Shown piece by piece: positions 33,311 through 41,785 of a stretch of 52,152 bases of DNA (position 1 is its first letter; every line of letters begins with the position of its first letter). Position numbers and translations under genes: made by a program. The notes below the pieces were generated by a model that saw only the letters and a list, made by a program, of their open reading frames with translations, did no database searches and was not told where the DNA came from. This stretch comes from an uncultured Eubacteriales bacterium (GTDB lineage: Bacteria; Bacillota; Clostridia; Christensenellales; CAG-138): assembly GCA_900319345.1 (NCBI GenBank), contig ONNZ01000009.1, positions 1 to 52,152 on the forward strand, written 5' to 3'.

Positions 33311-34762
33311 TTACGCCTCCACTTCCTTCCTGTCCTTGGGAATGACTACGTTCAAGAGGATGGCGATCAGGGCCGCGGGCACGATGCCGGAGCCGCCGAA
33401 GATGTATTTGAGCCACTGGGGCATGAACGCCTGGGCGGCGGAGGAGGAGCCGAGGCCGAAGCCAAGGCCCAACGCGATGGCCACGATGGTGGCGTTCCGG
33501 CCGGTCAAAGGCTCCTTGGTGATCAGGTTGATGCCGGAGATTACGATGCTGGCGAACATGAACACCGCTGCCCCGCCCAAAACGGGCTGGGGCATGATGT
33601 TGATGATGGCGCCGATCTTGGGGAACAGGCCAGCCAGCACCAGGATGGCCGCGCCCATGGCGATGGCGAAGCGGTTGACCACCTTGGTCATGCCCACGAG
33701 ACCCACGTTCTGGCTGAAGGAGGTGTTGGGCAGCACCCCGAACAGGGCGGCGACGGCGGAGCCGAAGCCGTCGCAGACCACGGCGCCGGACAGCTCCTTG
33801 TCCGTGGGGGGCCGATCGAGGCCGCCCTCCACCACGCCGGAGGTGTCGCCGATGGTCTCCACCGCGGTCACAATGAACATGATGCACATGGGGATGATGG
33901 CGTCCAGCCTAAAGCGGATGTTGGTGAAAATCTCCTTGGGCGGCAGGGGCAGGGCGAACCACTTGGCCGCGCCCACCTGCTCCCACTTGGTGATGTAGGC
34001 GGGGATCACGGTGGCCTCCCCGATGGTGATCTCCCGAGGCAGCACAAAGCTCATCAGCAGGGACACGATATAGCCGATGATGATGCCGATGAGCACCGAG
34101 GCGATGGAGGGGAAGCCCTTGAACCCGTGCTTGAACACCAGAATGGCGGCCAGGGTGATGAGGCCCAGCAGCAGGTTCCACAGGCTCCCGAAGTCCTTCA
34201 CGCCGGAGCCGCCGGCGAAGAAGTTGATGCCCACGGAGATCAGGGAGAGACCGATGGCGATGACCACCGTGCCGGTGACCACGGGCGGGAAGAACTTCCT
34301 GAGGGGCTTGATGAGGAAGCCAAGGCCCATCTCGAACACGCCGCCCACCATGCAGGCGCCCATGAGCACCCCGTAGGCGAAGATGCCTGCGTTGGCGTCG
34401 GTGGTGATGGTCCCCGCGGCGATGCCGCCCATGGTGCTTAGCGCGATGGCGTTGTTGATGCCGATGAAGCCGGAGGAGGTGCCCATGACGATGGGCAGCC
34501 GTCCGCCGATGGGGCCGATGGGGTACAGCTGGATGAAGGTGACGAGGCCCGCGATCACCATGGCGTTCTGGAGCAGCGTCACCCTAAGCGCGCTGAATCC
34601 GGCGTCCACCGTGAGGCCGCAGGTGCCCAGGATGATGAGCAGGGGCGATAGGTTCCCCACGAACATGGCCAGCACGTGCTGCAGCCCCAGGGGGATGGCC
34701 TGCCGAAGCGGGATCCGCCCGTCCAGCTCATAGGGCGAGGTATAGATCGGTTTCTTTTCCAT
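33311..34762 (-). CDS. NCS2-family nucleobase permease (xanthine/uric acid type)
   Basis: The product has 483 residues and about 14 helices. Signature segments are QHVLAMFVGNLSPLLI, TAVETIGDTSG (substrate Glu) and LPNTSFSQNVGLVGMTKVVNR, the latter favouring xanthine or urate over uracil. It imports purine bases with protons. The gene lies downstream of the GMP synthetase gene on the same strand, beyond a terminator. No purine riboswitch is visible in the 77-base gap. Confidence 0.9.
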   Translation of the reverse strand: MEKKPIYTSPYELDGRIPLRQAIPLGLQHVLAMFVGNLSPLLIILGTCGLTVDAGFSALRVTLLQNAMVIAGLVTFIQLYPIGPIGGRLPIVMGTSSGFIGINNAIALSTMGGIAAGTITTDANAGIFAYGVLMGACMVGGVFEMGLGFLIKPLRKFFPPVVTGTVVIAIGLSLISVGINFFAGGSGVKDFGSLWNLLLGLITLAAILVFKHGFKGFPSIASVLIGIIIGYIVSLLMSFVLPREITIGEATVIPAYITKWEQVGAAKWFALPLPPKEIFTNIRFRLDAIIPMCIMFIVTAVETIGDTSGVVEGGLDRPPTDKELSGAVVCDGFGSAVAALFGVLPNTSFSQNVGLVGMTKVVNRFAIAMGAAILVLAGLFPKIGAIINIMPQPVLGGAAVFMFASIVISGINLITKEPLTGRNATIVAIALGLGFGLGSSSAAQAFMPQWLKYIFGGSGIVPAALIAILLNVVIPKDRKEVEA

Positions 34763-34804
34763 AGGTCCCTCCTTATTTTATATGGATAGATGCAGCGCCG
34801 TATC

Positions 34805-34834
34805 AAAAAAGAGAGCCTGAAAGCGGCTCTCTTT
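34805..34834 (-). terminator. Terminator of the GMP synthetase gene
   Basis: AAAGAGAGCC/GGCTCTCTTT (34808-34817, 34825-34834) form a stem; the minus strand continues TTTTTT. Confidence 0.85.
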
Positions 34835-34839
34835 CCGGT

Positions 34840-35826
34840 TTACTCGTATTCGATGGTGGCCAACGGCTTGCTGCTCAGGTCGTAGAGCACCCGGTTTACG
34901 CCCTTGACCTCGGCGAAGATCCGGTCCCGGATCTTGAGGAGCAGGGAGTAGGGGACCTCCTCGATGGTGGCGGAGGTGGCGTCCACGGAGTTCACCGCCC
35001 GGATGATGACCATCCAGTCGTCGGTCCGCTTGCCGTCCTTGATGCCCGTGCTCTTCATGTCGGGGACCACGGTGAAGTACTGCCACACCTTGCCCTGAAG
35101 GCCCGCCGCGGCGAACTCCTCCCTGAGGATGGCGTCGGACTCCCGCACCGCCTCCAGCCGGTCCCGGGTGATGGCGCCCACGCACCGCACGCCCAGACCC
35201 GGGCCGGGGAAGGGCTGCCGGTAGACCATGCCGTCGGGGAGCCCCAACGTCTTGCCCACCATGCGCACCTCGTCCTTGAAGAGGATGCGGACCGGCTCCA
35301 CCAGCTCGAAGCTCAGATCCGCGGGCAGGCCGCCGGCGTTGTGATGGGCCTTGATGCCTGCTTCGCTCTCCAGAATGTCGGGCCAGATGGTGCCCTGGGC
35401 CAGGAACCGGATGCCGGTCAGCTTCCGGGCCTCCTCGGCGAACACGTCGATGAACTCCTTGCCGATGATCTTCCGCTTGGTCTCCGGGTCGCTGACGCCC
35501 GCCAGCTTGTCCAGGAACCGATCCGTGGCGTCCACATAGATGAGGTTGGCGTGCATCTGGTTCCGGAACACCTCGATGACCTGCTCGGGCTCGCCCTTGC
35601 GAAGGAGGCCGTGGTTCACATGGACCGCCACCAGCCGATTGCCGATGGCCTTGATGAGGAGCGCGGCCACCACGGAGGAATCCACGCCGCCGGAGAGGGC
35701 CAGCAGCACCTTGCCGTCGCCCACCTGCTCCCGGATGGCGGCCACCTGTTCGTCGATATACGCCTTCGCCAGTTCCGGCGTATTTATCCTCTTCATGTTC
35801 TCGGGACGGACCAAAAGCTGCTGCAT
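34840..35826 (-). CDS. guaA: GMP synthase, ATP-pyrophosphatase subunit without glutaminase domain
   Basis: The protein of 328 residues aligns with the C-terminal two thirds of GuaA. It has the PP-loop LALSGGVDSSV (about 42-52), RFLAQGTIWPDILES and the dimerisation domain ending LSSKPLATIEYE. The class I glutamine amidotransferase domain that precedes this in most bacterial GuaA is absent, and no frame for it lies upstream. It therefore either uses a separate glutaminase subunit, as in archaea, or free ammonia. GGAGGT precedes the start and a promoter lies at 35856-35884. Confidence 0.92.
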   Translation of the reverse strand: MQQLLVRPENMKRINTPELAKAYIDEQVAAIREQVGDGKVLLALSGGVDSSVVAALLIKAIGNRLVAVHVNHGLLRKGEPEQVIEVFRNQMHANLIYVDATDRFLDKLAGVSDPETKRKIIGKEFIDVFAEEARKLTGIRFLAQGTIWPDILESEAGIKAHHNAGGLPADLSFELVEPVRILFKDEVRMVGKTLGLPDGMVYRQPFPGPGLGVRCVGAITRDRLEAVRESDAILREEFAAAGLQGKVWQYFTVVPDMKSTGIKDGKRTDDWMVIIRAVNSVDATSATIEEVPYSLLLKIRDRIFAEVKGVNRVLYDLSSKPLATIEYE

Positions 35827-35855
35827 ACGCTACCTCCAATATTTGATAATATCAC

Positions 35856-35884
35856 ATGATACCATGTATTTCGCCTCACCGCAA
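35856..35884 (-). promoter_or_regulatory. Promoter of the GMP synthetase gene
   Basis: On the minus strand TTGCGG (35879-35884) and TATCAT (35856-35861) are 17 bases apart. Confidence 0.65.
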
Positions 35885-35900
35885 GAAGCAGTTTCGGGGT

Positions 35901-35928
35901 TTGCATATTTTGTCGGACCTGCTATAAT
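35901..35928 (+). promoter_or_regulatory. Promoter of the PHP-domain phosphatase gene
   Basis: TTGCAT (35901-35906) and TATAAT (35923-35928) are 16 bases apart. An ATG overlapping the -10 is thereby ruled out as a start. Confidence 0.75.
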
Positions 35929-35962
35929 GAAACAAATATCGTTTGAAGGAAATACATATCGA

Positions 35963-36730
35963 ATGATCGCCAACTATCACACCCATACCTATCGCTGCGG
36001 CCACGCCGTGGGGGAGGACCGGCAGTATGTGGAGACCGCCATCGAGCGGGGATTGAAGGTCCTGGGCTTCTCGGAGCACGTGCCCATGCCCTTCCCCGAC
36101 GGCCACGAGTCCCGGTTCCGGGTGCCCCGGCGGCTGCTGGAGGACTATGTGCAGTGCGTCCTGGACCTGCGGGCGGAGTATAAAGAGGACATCGACGTCC
36201 GCCTGGGCTTCGAGGCGGAATACTACCAGGACCTGTTCGAGGCTATGCTGGAGGAGCTTGCTCCCTATCCTGTGGACTACCTGCTCCTGGCCCAGCACTT
36301 CAACGACAGCCGGGAGACCATCTACAACCCCCACCTGCAGCCGAGCCGGGAAGCCCTGCATCAGTACGTGGACATGGTCATCGCCGGCATGGAGACGGGC
36401 AGGTTCTCCTGCGTGGCCCATCCGGACCTGTTCTACTATGCGGGGCCGGACAAGGTCTATCAGCGGGAGATGGCGCGGCTTTGCCGCCGGGCGAAGGAGC
36501 TGGACGTGCCCTTGGAGATCAACATCCTGGGCCTCAGGACCGGGCGGAACTATCCCAACGACCTCCTCTGGCCCCTGGTGAAGGCGGAGGGCTGCCGGGT
36601 GGTCCTGGGCTGTGACGCCCACGCACCCGAGGACGTGGCCGACCCGGATCAGCTGCAGGCGGCCATGGCCTATGCCGATCGTTTCGGGCTGACCCTGGAG
36701 GAGCAGATCGAGCTTATCAAGCCGTTTTAA
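35963..36730 (+). CDS. PHP-domain phosphatase (histidinol-phosphatase type)
   Basis: The 255-residue protein has PHP metal motifs: NYHTHTYRCGHA (residues 4-15), GFSEHVPMP, RLGFEAEYY, VAHPDL and GCDAHAPEDV. This matches the HisJ/HisK histidinol-phosphatase group, but no other his genes are near, so a different phosphoester is possible. The start at 35963 follows GAAGGA at long spacing. Confidence 0.85.
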   Translation: MIANYHTHTYRCGHAVGEDRQYVETAIERGLKVLGFSEHVPMPFPDGHESRFRVPRRLLEDYVQCVLDLRAEYKEDIDVRLGFEAEYYQDLFEAMLEELAPYPVDYLLLAQHFNDSRETIYNPHLQPSREALHQYVDMVIAGMETGRFSCVAHPDLFYYAGPDKVYQREMARLCRRAKELDVPLEINILGLRTGRNYPNDLLWPLVKAEGCRVVLGCDAHAPEDVADPDQLQAAMAYADRFGLTLEEQIELIKPF

Positions 36731-36760
36731 GCGGAAAACCGTCGAACATTTGGTTTTCTC

Positions 36761-36790
36761 TTGACAATTGCCGCGGGGAGAATATATTAT
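36761..36790 (+). promoter_or_regulatory. Promoter of the large exported-protein gene
   Basis: TTGACA (36761-36766) with TATATT (36783-36788, spacing 16) or TATTAT (36785-36790, spacing 18). Confidence 0.7.
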
Positions 36791-36825
36791 CAAACTGTAG
36801 TATTGGTGTCAGAAGGAGGACGACT

Positions 36826-38715
36826 ATGAAACGCACGTTGTCTGTTTGGCTGGCGGTCTTGCTGGTGCTGGCCGCCGTGCCCGCCTTCGCGGAGGAGGGC
36901 GGCCTGAAAGCGGGCCTCTATTCTTCCGAATCGGGCACAGAGATCCTGTATCTCGACGAGGAAGGCGTGGGCGTCCTGAATTACGTGCCGGAGAGCCTGT
37001 TGACCGCCAACGGCGTGGTCTGGACCGAGACCACCCTGGAGATCGAGCGGACGGAGGTGCCCTTCGAGCTGAAGGACGGCGTGCTGTCCTTCACCTATGA
37101 GGGCACGGAATTCGCGCTCCGGTATTCCGAGCCCTTGGTCACCTTCGCATTGGGCGATCAGGGAACGGCCTTTGCCGGTGGATATGAGGCGGAGGACGGC
37201 AAGGAGCTGATCCTCACTGCCGACGGGAAAGGCACCTTCGACGGGCTGGACATATTCTGGGGCTCCCTGCTGCCCTACTGGAATAGCGCTGCGGACGAGA
37301 ACACCTGCTTCATCCTCTTCGACAGCTATCTGGGCGGCCTGACCTTTACGGAGGACGGGGTGTTGATGGACACCGATACCGGTGACCAGATCACCTTCGC
37401 CCCCATCGTGACCCCGGTGGATGACGTGGAGGCCCCGACAGGGAACGACGCGGAAGTCCCGGCGGGGAACGACGCGGAAGTCCCGGCGGGGAACGACGCG
37501 GAAGCTCCGGCAGAGAATGAGGTGGAAGTCCCGGAGCCGGCCGTCATGACGGTCATCAGCCCCGCCTTCGATCTGAGCCTGTCCCTGCCTACGGACCGCT
37601 GGACGGTGACGGAAACGGAGGCCGGCCTCCTGATCGCGCAGCAGCGGAACCTCATCCAGTATACCTTCCTGAGCATGGCCTTGGAGAAGGAACCCAGCGC
37701 CGGCACCCTGGACGCCTATGCGGACCTGGTCTGGAAGGACGCCCTCATGGGCGCAGGCGTGGCCTACGATGCCGCTGAGACGGTCCGGGGCGACCATACT
37801 GTGGGCGAGATCGCCGGCCGCACCGCCGCCACGGAGTGGACGCAGGACGGCGCCACGCTTCTGGGCGACGCGGTGCTCTGGTATGCCAACGGCCGCCTGT
37901 ACGTGGCCCTGTGCGCCTCCAACGAGACTTCCCGGCCGGAAGCCCTGACCATCCTGAACGAGGCGCTTTTGACCGTTCGGACGGCGGAGGAGGCATCCCA
38001 ATCCCTGTCGATCCAGCTGCCCGTGGAGAAGGAGGTCTTCGATCTCATTCGGGAGCTACCCCCGGTGGCCCAGGTGACGGAGAAGGTCTACTACGGCTAT
38101 CGGGTCACCAGCGAAGGCAAGACCTACGATCTGGTCCCCATCCTGGTCCTCATGGGCTTGGATCCCACGACCTTCAGCCTGACGCTGCGGTCTGACGGCA
38201 CGGGCCGGCTCCTGCTGATGGAGGAGGCGGACGCCATGGACTTCACCTGGACGGAGGAAGCCTTCCTCATCGACGAAGAGGACATCCCCTATACCCGGGA
38301 AGGGGATCATATCCTCATCACCATCGACAAGGAGTCCATCGAATTCGCTCCGGCAGAGGAGGTCGAGGCCGCGCTGGCGGAGCTGAACGGCGGAGAGACG
38401 AAGGACGACGCCGTGACGCCCACCGCGGAGGAGCTGATCGGCACCTGGACGTTCACCAAGGCCCGGATTATGGGCATCGAGATCTCCGCAGCCGACGCGG
38501 GCACCGAGATGTCCCTGGTGCTGAACGAGGACGGCAGCGTCATCGTCCTGACCGACGGTTCACCGGCGGAGTACGAGTGGACCATTCGAGAGGACGGCAA
38601 GGTGGCCATGAACCTGGCCGATTCCGAGGAGTATCTGCTGACCTATAACGGCACGGAGCTGAAGCTCTCCGTAGGCGTCGAAGGCATGGAGATGATCTTC
38701 GAGAAGGCGAACTGA
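36826..38715 (+). CDS. Large secreted protein with repeated lipocalin-like modules, function unknown
   Basis: The 629-residue product has a signal peptide (MKRTLSVWLAVLLVLAAVPA, cleavage near AFA-EE). Beta-rich segments of the form GxW/Y...L..DG.G.....G......W....G occur at least three times (about 25-90, 425-500, 545-625), like small lipocalin or DUF-type sensors of secreted Firmicute proteins. A Pro/Glu/Asn-rich linker with three GNDAE repeats separates the first module from the rest. No catalytic residues are apparent. It has its own promoter and a double terminator, so it is monocistronic. Confidence 0.75.
   Translation: MKRTLSVWLAVLLVLAAVPAFAEEGGLKAGLYSSESGTEILYLDEEGVGVLNYVPESLLTANGVVWTETTLEIERTEVPFELKDGVLSFTYEGTEFALRYSEPLVTFALGDQGTAFAGGYEAEDGKELILTADGKGTFDGLDIFWGSLLPYWNSAADENTCFILFDSYLGGLTFTEDGVLMDTDTGDQITFAPIVTPVDDVEAPTGNDAEVPAGNDAEVPAGNDAEAPAENEVEVPEPAVMTVISPAFDLSLSLPTDRWTVTETEAGLLIAQQRNLIQYTFLSMALEKEPSAGTLDAYADLVWKDALMGAGVAYDAAETVRGDHTVGEIAGRTAATEWTQDGATLLGDAVLWYANGRLYVALCASNETSRPEALTILNEALLTVRTAEEASQSLSIQLPVEKEVFDLIRELPPVAQVTEKVYYGYRVTSEGKTYDLVPILVLMGLDPTTFSLTLRSDGTGRLLLMEEADAMDFTWTEEAFLIDEEDIPYTREGDHILITIDKESIEFAPAEEVEAALAELNGGETKDDAVTPTAEELIGTWTFTKARIMGIEISAADAGTEMSLVLNEDGSVIVLTDGSPAEYEWTIREDGKVAMNLADSEEYLLTYNGTELKLSVGVEGMEMIFEKAN
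37441..37512 (+). repeat. Three tandem 24-bp repeats inside the exported-protein gene
   Basis: Units at 37441, 37465 and 37489 begin GGGAACGACGCGGAAG; the last differs near its end. They encode GNDAEVPA-type repeats in the linker and keep the frame. Confidence 0.85.
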
Positions 38716-38733
38716 GCATAAAAGACCGTTTGC

Positions 38734-38771
38734 GGGCCTGCCGGGAAAAGACCCTTTTCGGCAGGCCCTTT
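38734..38771 (+). terminator. Terminator of the exported-protein gene
   Basis: GGGCCTGCCG/CGGCAGGCCC (38734-38743, 38759-38768) form a 10-bp stem followed by TTT. Confidence 0.75.
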
Positions 38772-38778
38772 CCGTATA

Positions 38779-38804
38779 AAAACGGCCCCGACAGGGGCCG
38801 TTTT
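38779..38804. terminator. Bidirectional terminator
   Basis: AAAACGGCCCC (38779-38789) pairs with GGGGCCGTTTT (38794-38804) around GACA. The minus-strand regulator stop lies two bases away, so it serves both genes. Confidence 0.85.
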
Positions 38805-38805
38805 G

Positions 38806-40065
38806 TCAATCTATAAAGCGATAATACTTGATCGGCCGTCCTCTTCGTGAGGCGTCCTGCTTTTGATATACCAGCATACGGCCATCGCCTTCCAGCTGTT
38901 TGAGTATCCGCGCGGCGTTCCGCGTGGTCATATCGAGCACCTCGGCCAGCTCTCCGGCAGAGATGAGGTCCTTGTCGTTCTGCTGCAGGTACAGTCGGAT
39001 CTGCTGCTCGTGAAGGCTGATTTCCTGCTGCGCACGCAGCGCAGAGCTTTCCGGATTCTGTCCGCCCGCAAGAGGACCAACGATATAGCCGTTATTCAGA
39101 CAATAATAGGAAACGAAGCCGCCATGCTTGCGAGCTGTCTGCAGCGCCAACTCCGCCCGTTCGTGGGCCAGCACGGTGCTCTCCGCGATGCCTACTCCGA
39201 AGGAGACCGGGAAATGCAGTTTGCGGCGCAAGAACTGAAGGAGTGGACAGAAGGAATAATCGTCGGTCATCCCCTTCACCACCGCAGAGGTCGTGGACAG
39301 TTCTATCCTGTCGCTCCCCGGGTAAATGAGGATGATCCCATTGTTTTTTTGATTGAATTGCTTAAGAGCGTCCAGAAGGATCGTCAGATTTTTGTCCGTG
39401 CAGTCCTGCTCAGAATCGGGTGCCAGGATGCCGATGCAGGATAGATTCTCCTGCTGGTTTTCTTGAATGCGGGTCAGCAGCTGCCAGAAGGTCTCCAACA
39501 TGGTCTCCGGGGAAGGGAACAGGAAAACGTGGGGGATGCCGTCTTGCTTGAGTTGCTCCTCCATGCTACCGAAGCGGGTGATGATAAGATCGGCCTTCCC
39601 GCTGCTGTACACCTGCCGGTATACGGACAGGTTGTCTTCCCATGAATTCTCATAGGATTGGTTCGGATCGGTCTCTTCAATTATTCTGGGCACGTCCGGC
39701 TCCTCGAAGATCGATTGGAAATCCACGGGGAAGGAGGGCTTGTCTATGTAGACTCGATGAAAATCAAGACCTGGCCGCGTGACGGACAGACGAGCGATCA
39801 TGCGAAAATAATCCCGATCCTCGATGCTGAAATAGGCATAGGGTTTCGTGATCTCAGGCACCAGTTCCTTCAACAGATAATAGGTATAGGGACCGCCGAA
39901 AAGGAAACCGTCGAACCGATCCTTGTTCTGCTCGTAGATATAGACAAGGTTTTCTTTGGAAGTATAGGAAAGATAGGTGATGTTGCAATAGCGCTGCATT
40001 TCATCACCGACCTTCAGGATGTTGTTCAACGACGCAACGACTGCGATGACACCGATCGAATACAT
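38806..40065 (-). CDS. Transcriptional regulator with degenerate GGDEF-like and C-terminal winged-helix domains
   Basis: The 419-residue protein opens MYSIGVIAVVASLNNILKVG, with an N-terminal sensor-like region (about 1-190). A central segment (VSFGVGIAESTVLAHERAELALQTARKHGG, about 285-315) resembles a degenerate GGDEF fold, and a C-terminal winged helix follows (about 355-415, SAGELAEVLDMTTRNAARIL). It has no signal peptide. It is divergent from the amidohydrolase-transporter pair and is the obvious candidate regulator. The gene is visibly less GC-rich than its neighbours, which suggests acquisition. I do not recognise a named family. Confidence 0.7.
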   Translation of the reverse strand: MYSIGVIAVVASLNNILKVGDEMQRYCNITYLSYTSKENLVYIYEQNKDRFDGFLFGGPYTYYLLKELVPEITKPYAYFSIEDRDYFRMIARLSVTRPGLDFHRVYIDKPSFPVDFQSIFEEPDVPRIIEETDPNQSYENSWEDNLSVYRQVYSSGKADLIITRFGSMEEQLKQDGIPHVFLFPSPETMLETFWQLLTRIQENQQENLSCIGILAPDSEQDCTDKNLTILLDALKQFNQKNNGIILIYPGSDRIELSTTSAVVKGMTDDYSFCPLLQFLRRKLHFPVSFGVGIAESTVLAHERAELALQTARKHGGFVSYYCLNNGYIVGPLAGGQNPESSALRAQQEISLHEQQIRLYLQQNDKDLISAGELAEVLDMTTRNAARILKQLEGDGRMLVYQKQDASRRGRPIKYYRFID

Positions 40066-40225
40066 GTAGACCTCACATGCGCTTCAGCTTTTTCTAAGCA
40101 CGGGCACCCTGTATGATGACGCTATAGTATACCATTGAATGCGGCAGAAAACCAGTCCTAAAATCGTTCTTCCGGGATTTTATGAAATAAAAAAATAAAT
40201 TTATGGCGTAAAATGTGAAAAATTA

Positions 40226-40296
40226 TTGACAATGTTGTCTAAAAATAGTATAAAAGACATATAAAAGAAACAACGACACAAGGGTGTGTCTAAAAA
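40226..40296 (+). promoter_or_regulatory. Promoter and operator-like repeats of the amidohydrolase operon
   Basis: TTGACA (40226-40231) and TATAAA (40249-40254) are 17 bases apart. An inverted repeat GACAA-TG-TTGTC (40228-40239) overlaps the -35, and GACACA/TGTGTC (40275-40280, 40285-40290) lies downstream. The direct repeat TGTCTAAAAA occurs at 40236 and 40287. The whole 40140-40300 stretch is AT-rich. Confidence 0.7.
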
Positions 40297-40309
40297 GAAA
40301 GGAGGAGCA

Positions 40310-41740
40310 ATGGTAACCAAAAAACAGGCAATCGATTTGATCGGACAACGGGCTCAGGAACTGACGGCGTTGAGCGATGGGATCTGGGATCATCCTGAGG
40401 TGAAGTACCATGAGAAGTTCGCCAGCGAGACGCTTAGCAGCTTTTTGCGGGAGAATGGGTTTCGAGTGACCCTTGGCGTGGCTGGGATCCCTACGGCGTT
40501 CGTGGCCGAATACGGCAGCGGGCATCCCGTGATCGGTGTGCTGGGCGAGTATGATGCCTTAGAGCGGATGAGCCAGAAGGCGGAGTGCACCCAGAGGGAA
40601 CCGATCGCGGCAGGAGCTCCCGGCCATGGATGCGGCCATAATCTGTTGGGCGTGGGCATGGTCGGCGCGGCGCTGGCAGTGAAGGCGTACTTGGAGTCGG
40701 GACGGGAAGGAACCATCAAATTCTTTGGCTGTCCGGCGGAGGAAGGCGGCTCGGGCAAGACCTTTATGGCTCGAGACGGCGTCTTCGACGGCGTGGATGC
40801 GGCCCTGACCTGGCATCCTGCCGACACCAACATGGTATCCAATAGCAGCAATCTGGCCAACTGTCAGATCCGCTACCGGTTCAAAGGGAAATCGGCCCAC
40901 GCGGCCATTAGCCCAGAGCTGGGGCGAAGTGCGTTGGACGCCATGGAGCTGATGAACGTGGGCGTACAGTTCCTGCGGGAGCATATGCCCTCGGAGTGTC
41001 GGGTCCATTACGCGATCACGGATGTGGGCGGCGGATCTCCCAACGTGGTACAGGCGGACGCGGAGGTGCTTTATCTCATTCGTGCGCCGAAGCTGCCCCA
41101 GGTCAACGATCTTACGGAACGGGTGAACAACATTGCCCGTGGCGCGGCGCTGATGACCGGGACCCAGGTGGCGATCCACTTCGTCAAGGCCTGTTCAAAC
41201 GTGCTGCCCAACAACGTCCTTGGTTGGCAGCTGCAAAAGAACTTCGAGGAGCTGGGATCAGCCGAGTATGACGCGGCGGATTACGCTTTGGCGGAGCGGA
41301 TGCAGGCGGTCATGGAGGATAAGGACGAATACTACCGTGAGCTGGTGCAGGCCATCCCGGACGATGAGGTGCGGCAGCGGCTCATGGCGGACGTGGACAA
41401 GCCCTTGTTCACCCAGATCCTGCCCTACGATCCCCACGACAGCGTTTCCATGGCGTCTTCCGACGTGGGAGACGTGAGCTGGATCTGCCCGACTTCCCAG
41501 ATCACGGCCACCACCATGCCTGGGTGCACGGTCATGCATTCCTGGCAGGAAGTGGCCGTAGGCAAGAGCGCCATGGCTCACAAAGGCATGCTGCAGGCGG
41601 TCCGCGTCATCGCAGCGACGGCCATCGACCTGCTGGAGGATCCTTCGATCATCGAGCGAGCCCAGGTAGAGAAGGCAAGACGGACCGGGAATCTGCCCTA
41701 TAATTGTCCGATTCCGGACGGGGTCCCGATCCCCATGTGA
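40310..41740 (+). CDS. AbgB-like M20 amidohydrolase (aminobenzoyl-glutamate hydrolase type)
   Basis: The 476-residue protein has the AbgB pattern: GVLGEYDAL (metal region), GAPGHGCGHNLLGVG, FFGCPAEEGGSGK with the catalytic Glu, GKSAHAAISPELGRSALDA and the C-terminal SSDVGDVSWICPT. In E. coli AbgA and AbgB together cleave p-aminobenzoyl-glutamate. No AbgA partner is visible here, so it may act alone on a related aminoacyl amide. The start at 40310 has AAGGAGG. It is paired with a transporter 45 bases downstream. Confidence 0.85.
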   Translation: MVTKKQAIDLIGQRAQELTALSDGIWDHPEVKYHEKFASETLSSFLRENGFRVTLGVAGIPTAFVAEYGSGHPVIGVLGEYDALERMSQKAECTQREPIAAGAPGHGCGHNLLGVGMVGAALAVKAYLESGREGTIKFFGCPAEEGGSGKTFMARDGVFDGVDAALTWHPADTNMVSNSSNLANCQIRYRFKGKSAHAAISPELGRSALDAMELMNVGVQFLREHMPSECRVHYAITDVGGGSPNVVQADAEVLYLIRAPKLPQVNDLTERVNNIARGAALMTGTQVAIHFVKACSNVLPNNVLGWQLQKNFEELGSAEYDAADYALAERMQAVMEDKDEYYRELVQAIPDDEVRQRLMADVDKPLFTQILPYDPHDSVSMASSDVGDVSWICPTSQITATTMPGCTVMHSWQEVAVGKSAMAHKGMLQAVRVIAATAIDLLEDPSIIERAQVEKARRTGNLPYNCPIPDGVPIPM

Positions 41741-41785
41741 CACAGTGTACGGCATAAACAATAAACAATACAAAGGAGTGGGAAA

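Noticed and set aside
32235-33998. A 587-codon frame across the M20 and membrane-protein genes
   Set aside because: It spans two recognisable genes, a bidirectional terminator and the opposite strand of the permease gene; it has no homology-like features.
34763-34839. Purine riboswitch before the nucleobase permease
   Set aside because: The 77-base gap is mostly occupied by the terminator of the GMP synthetase gene and cannot hold the purine aptamer; no matching core sequence is seen.
35927-35962. An upstream ATG for the PHP phosphatase gene
   Set aside because: The ATG at 35927 overlaps the TATAAT box, so it would lie upstream of the transcription start.
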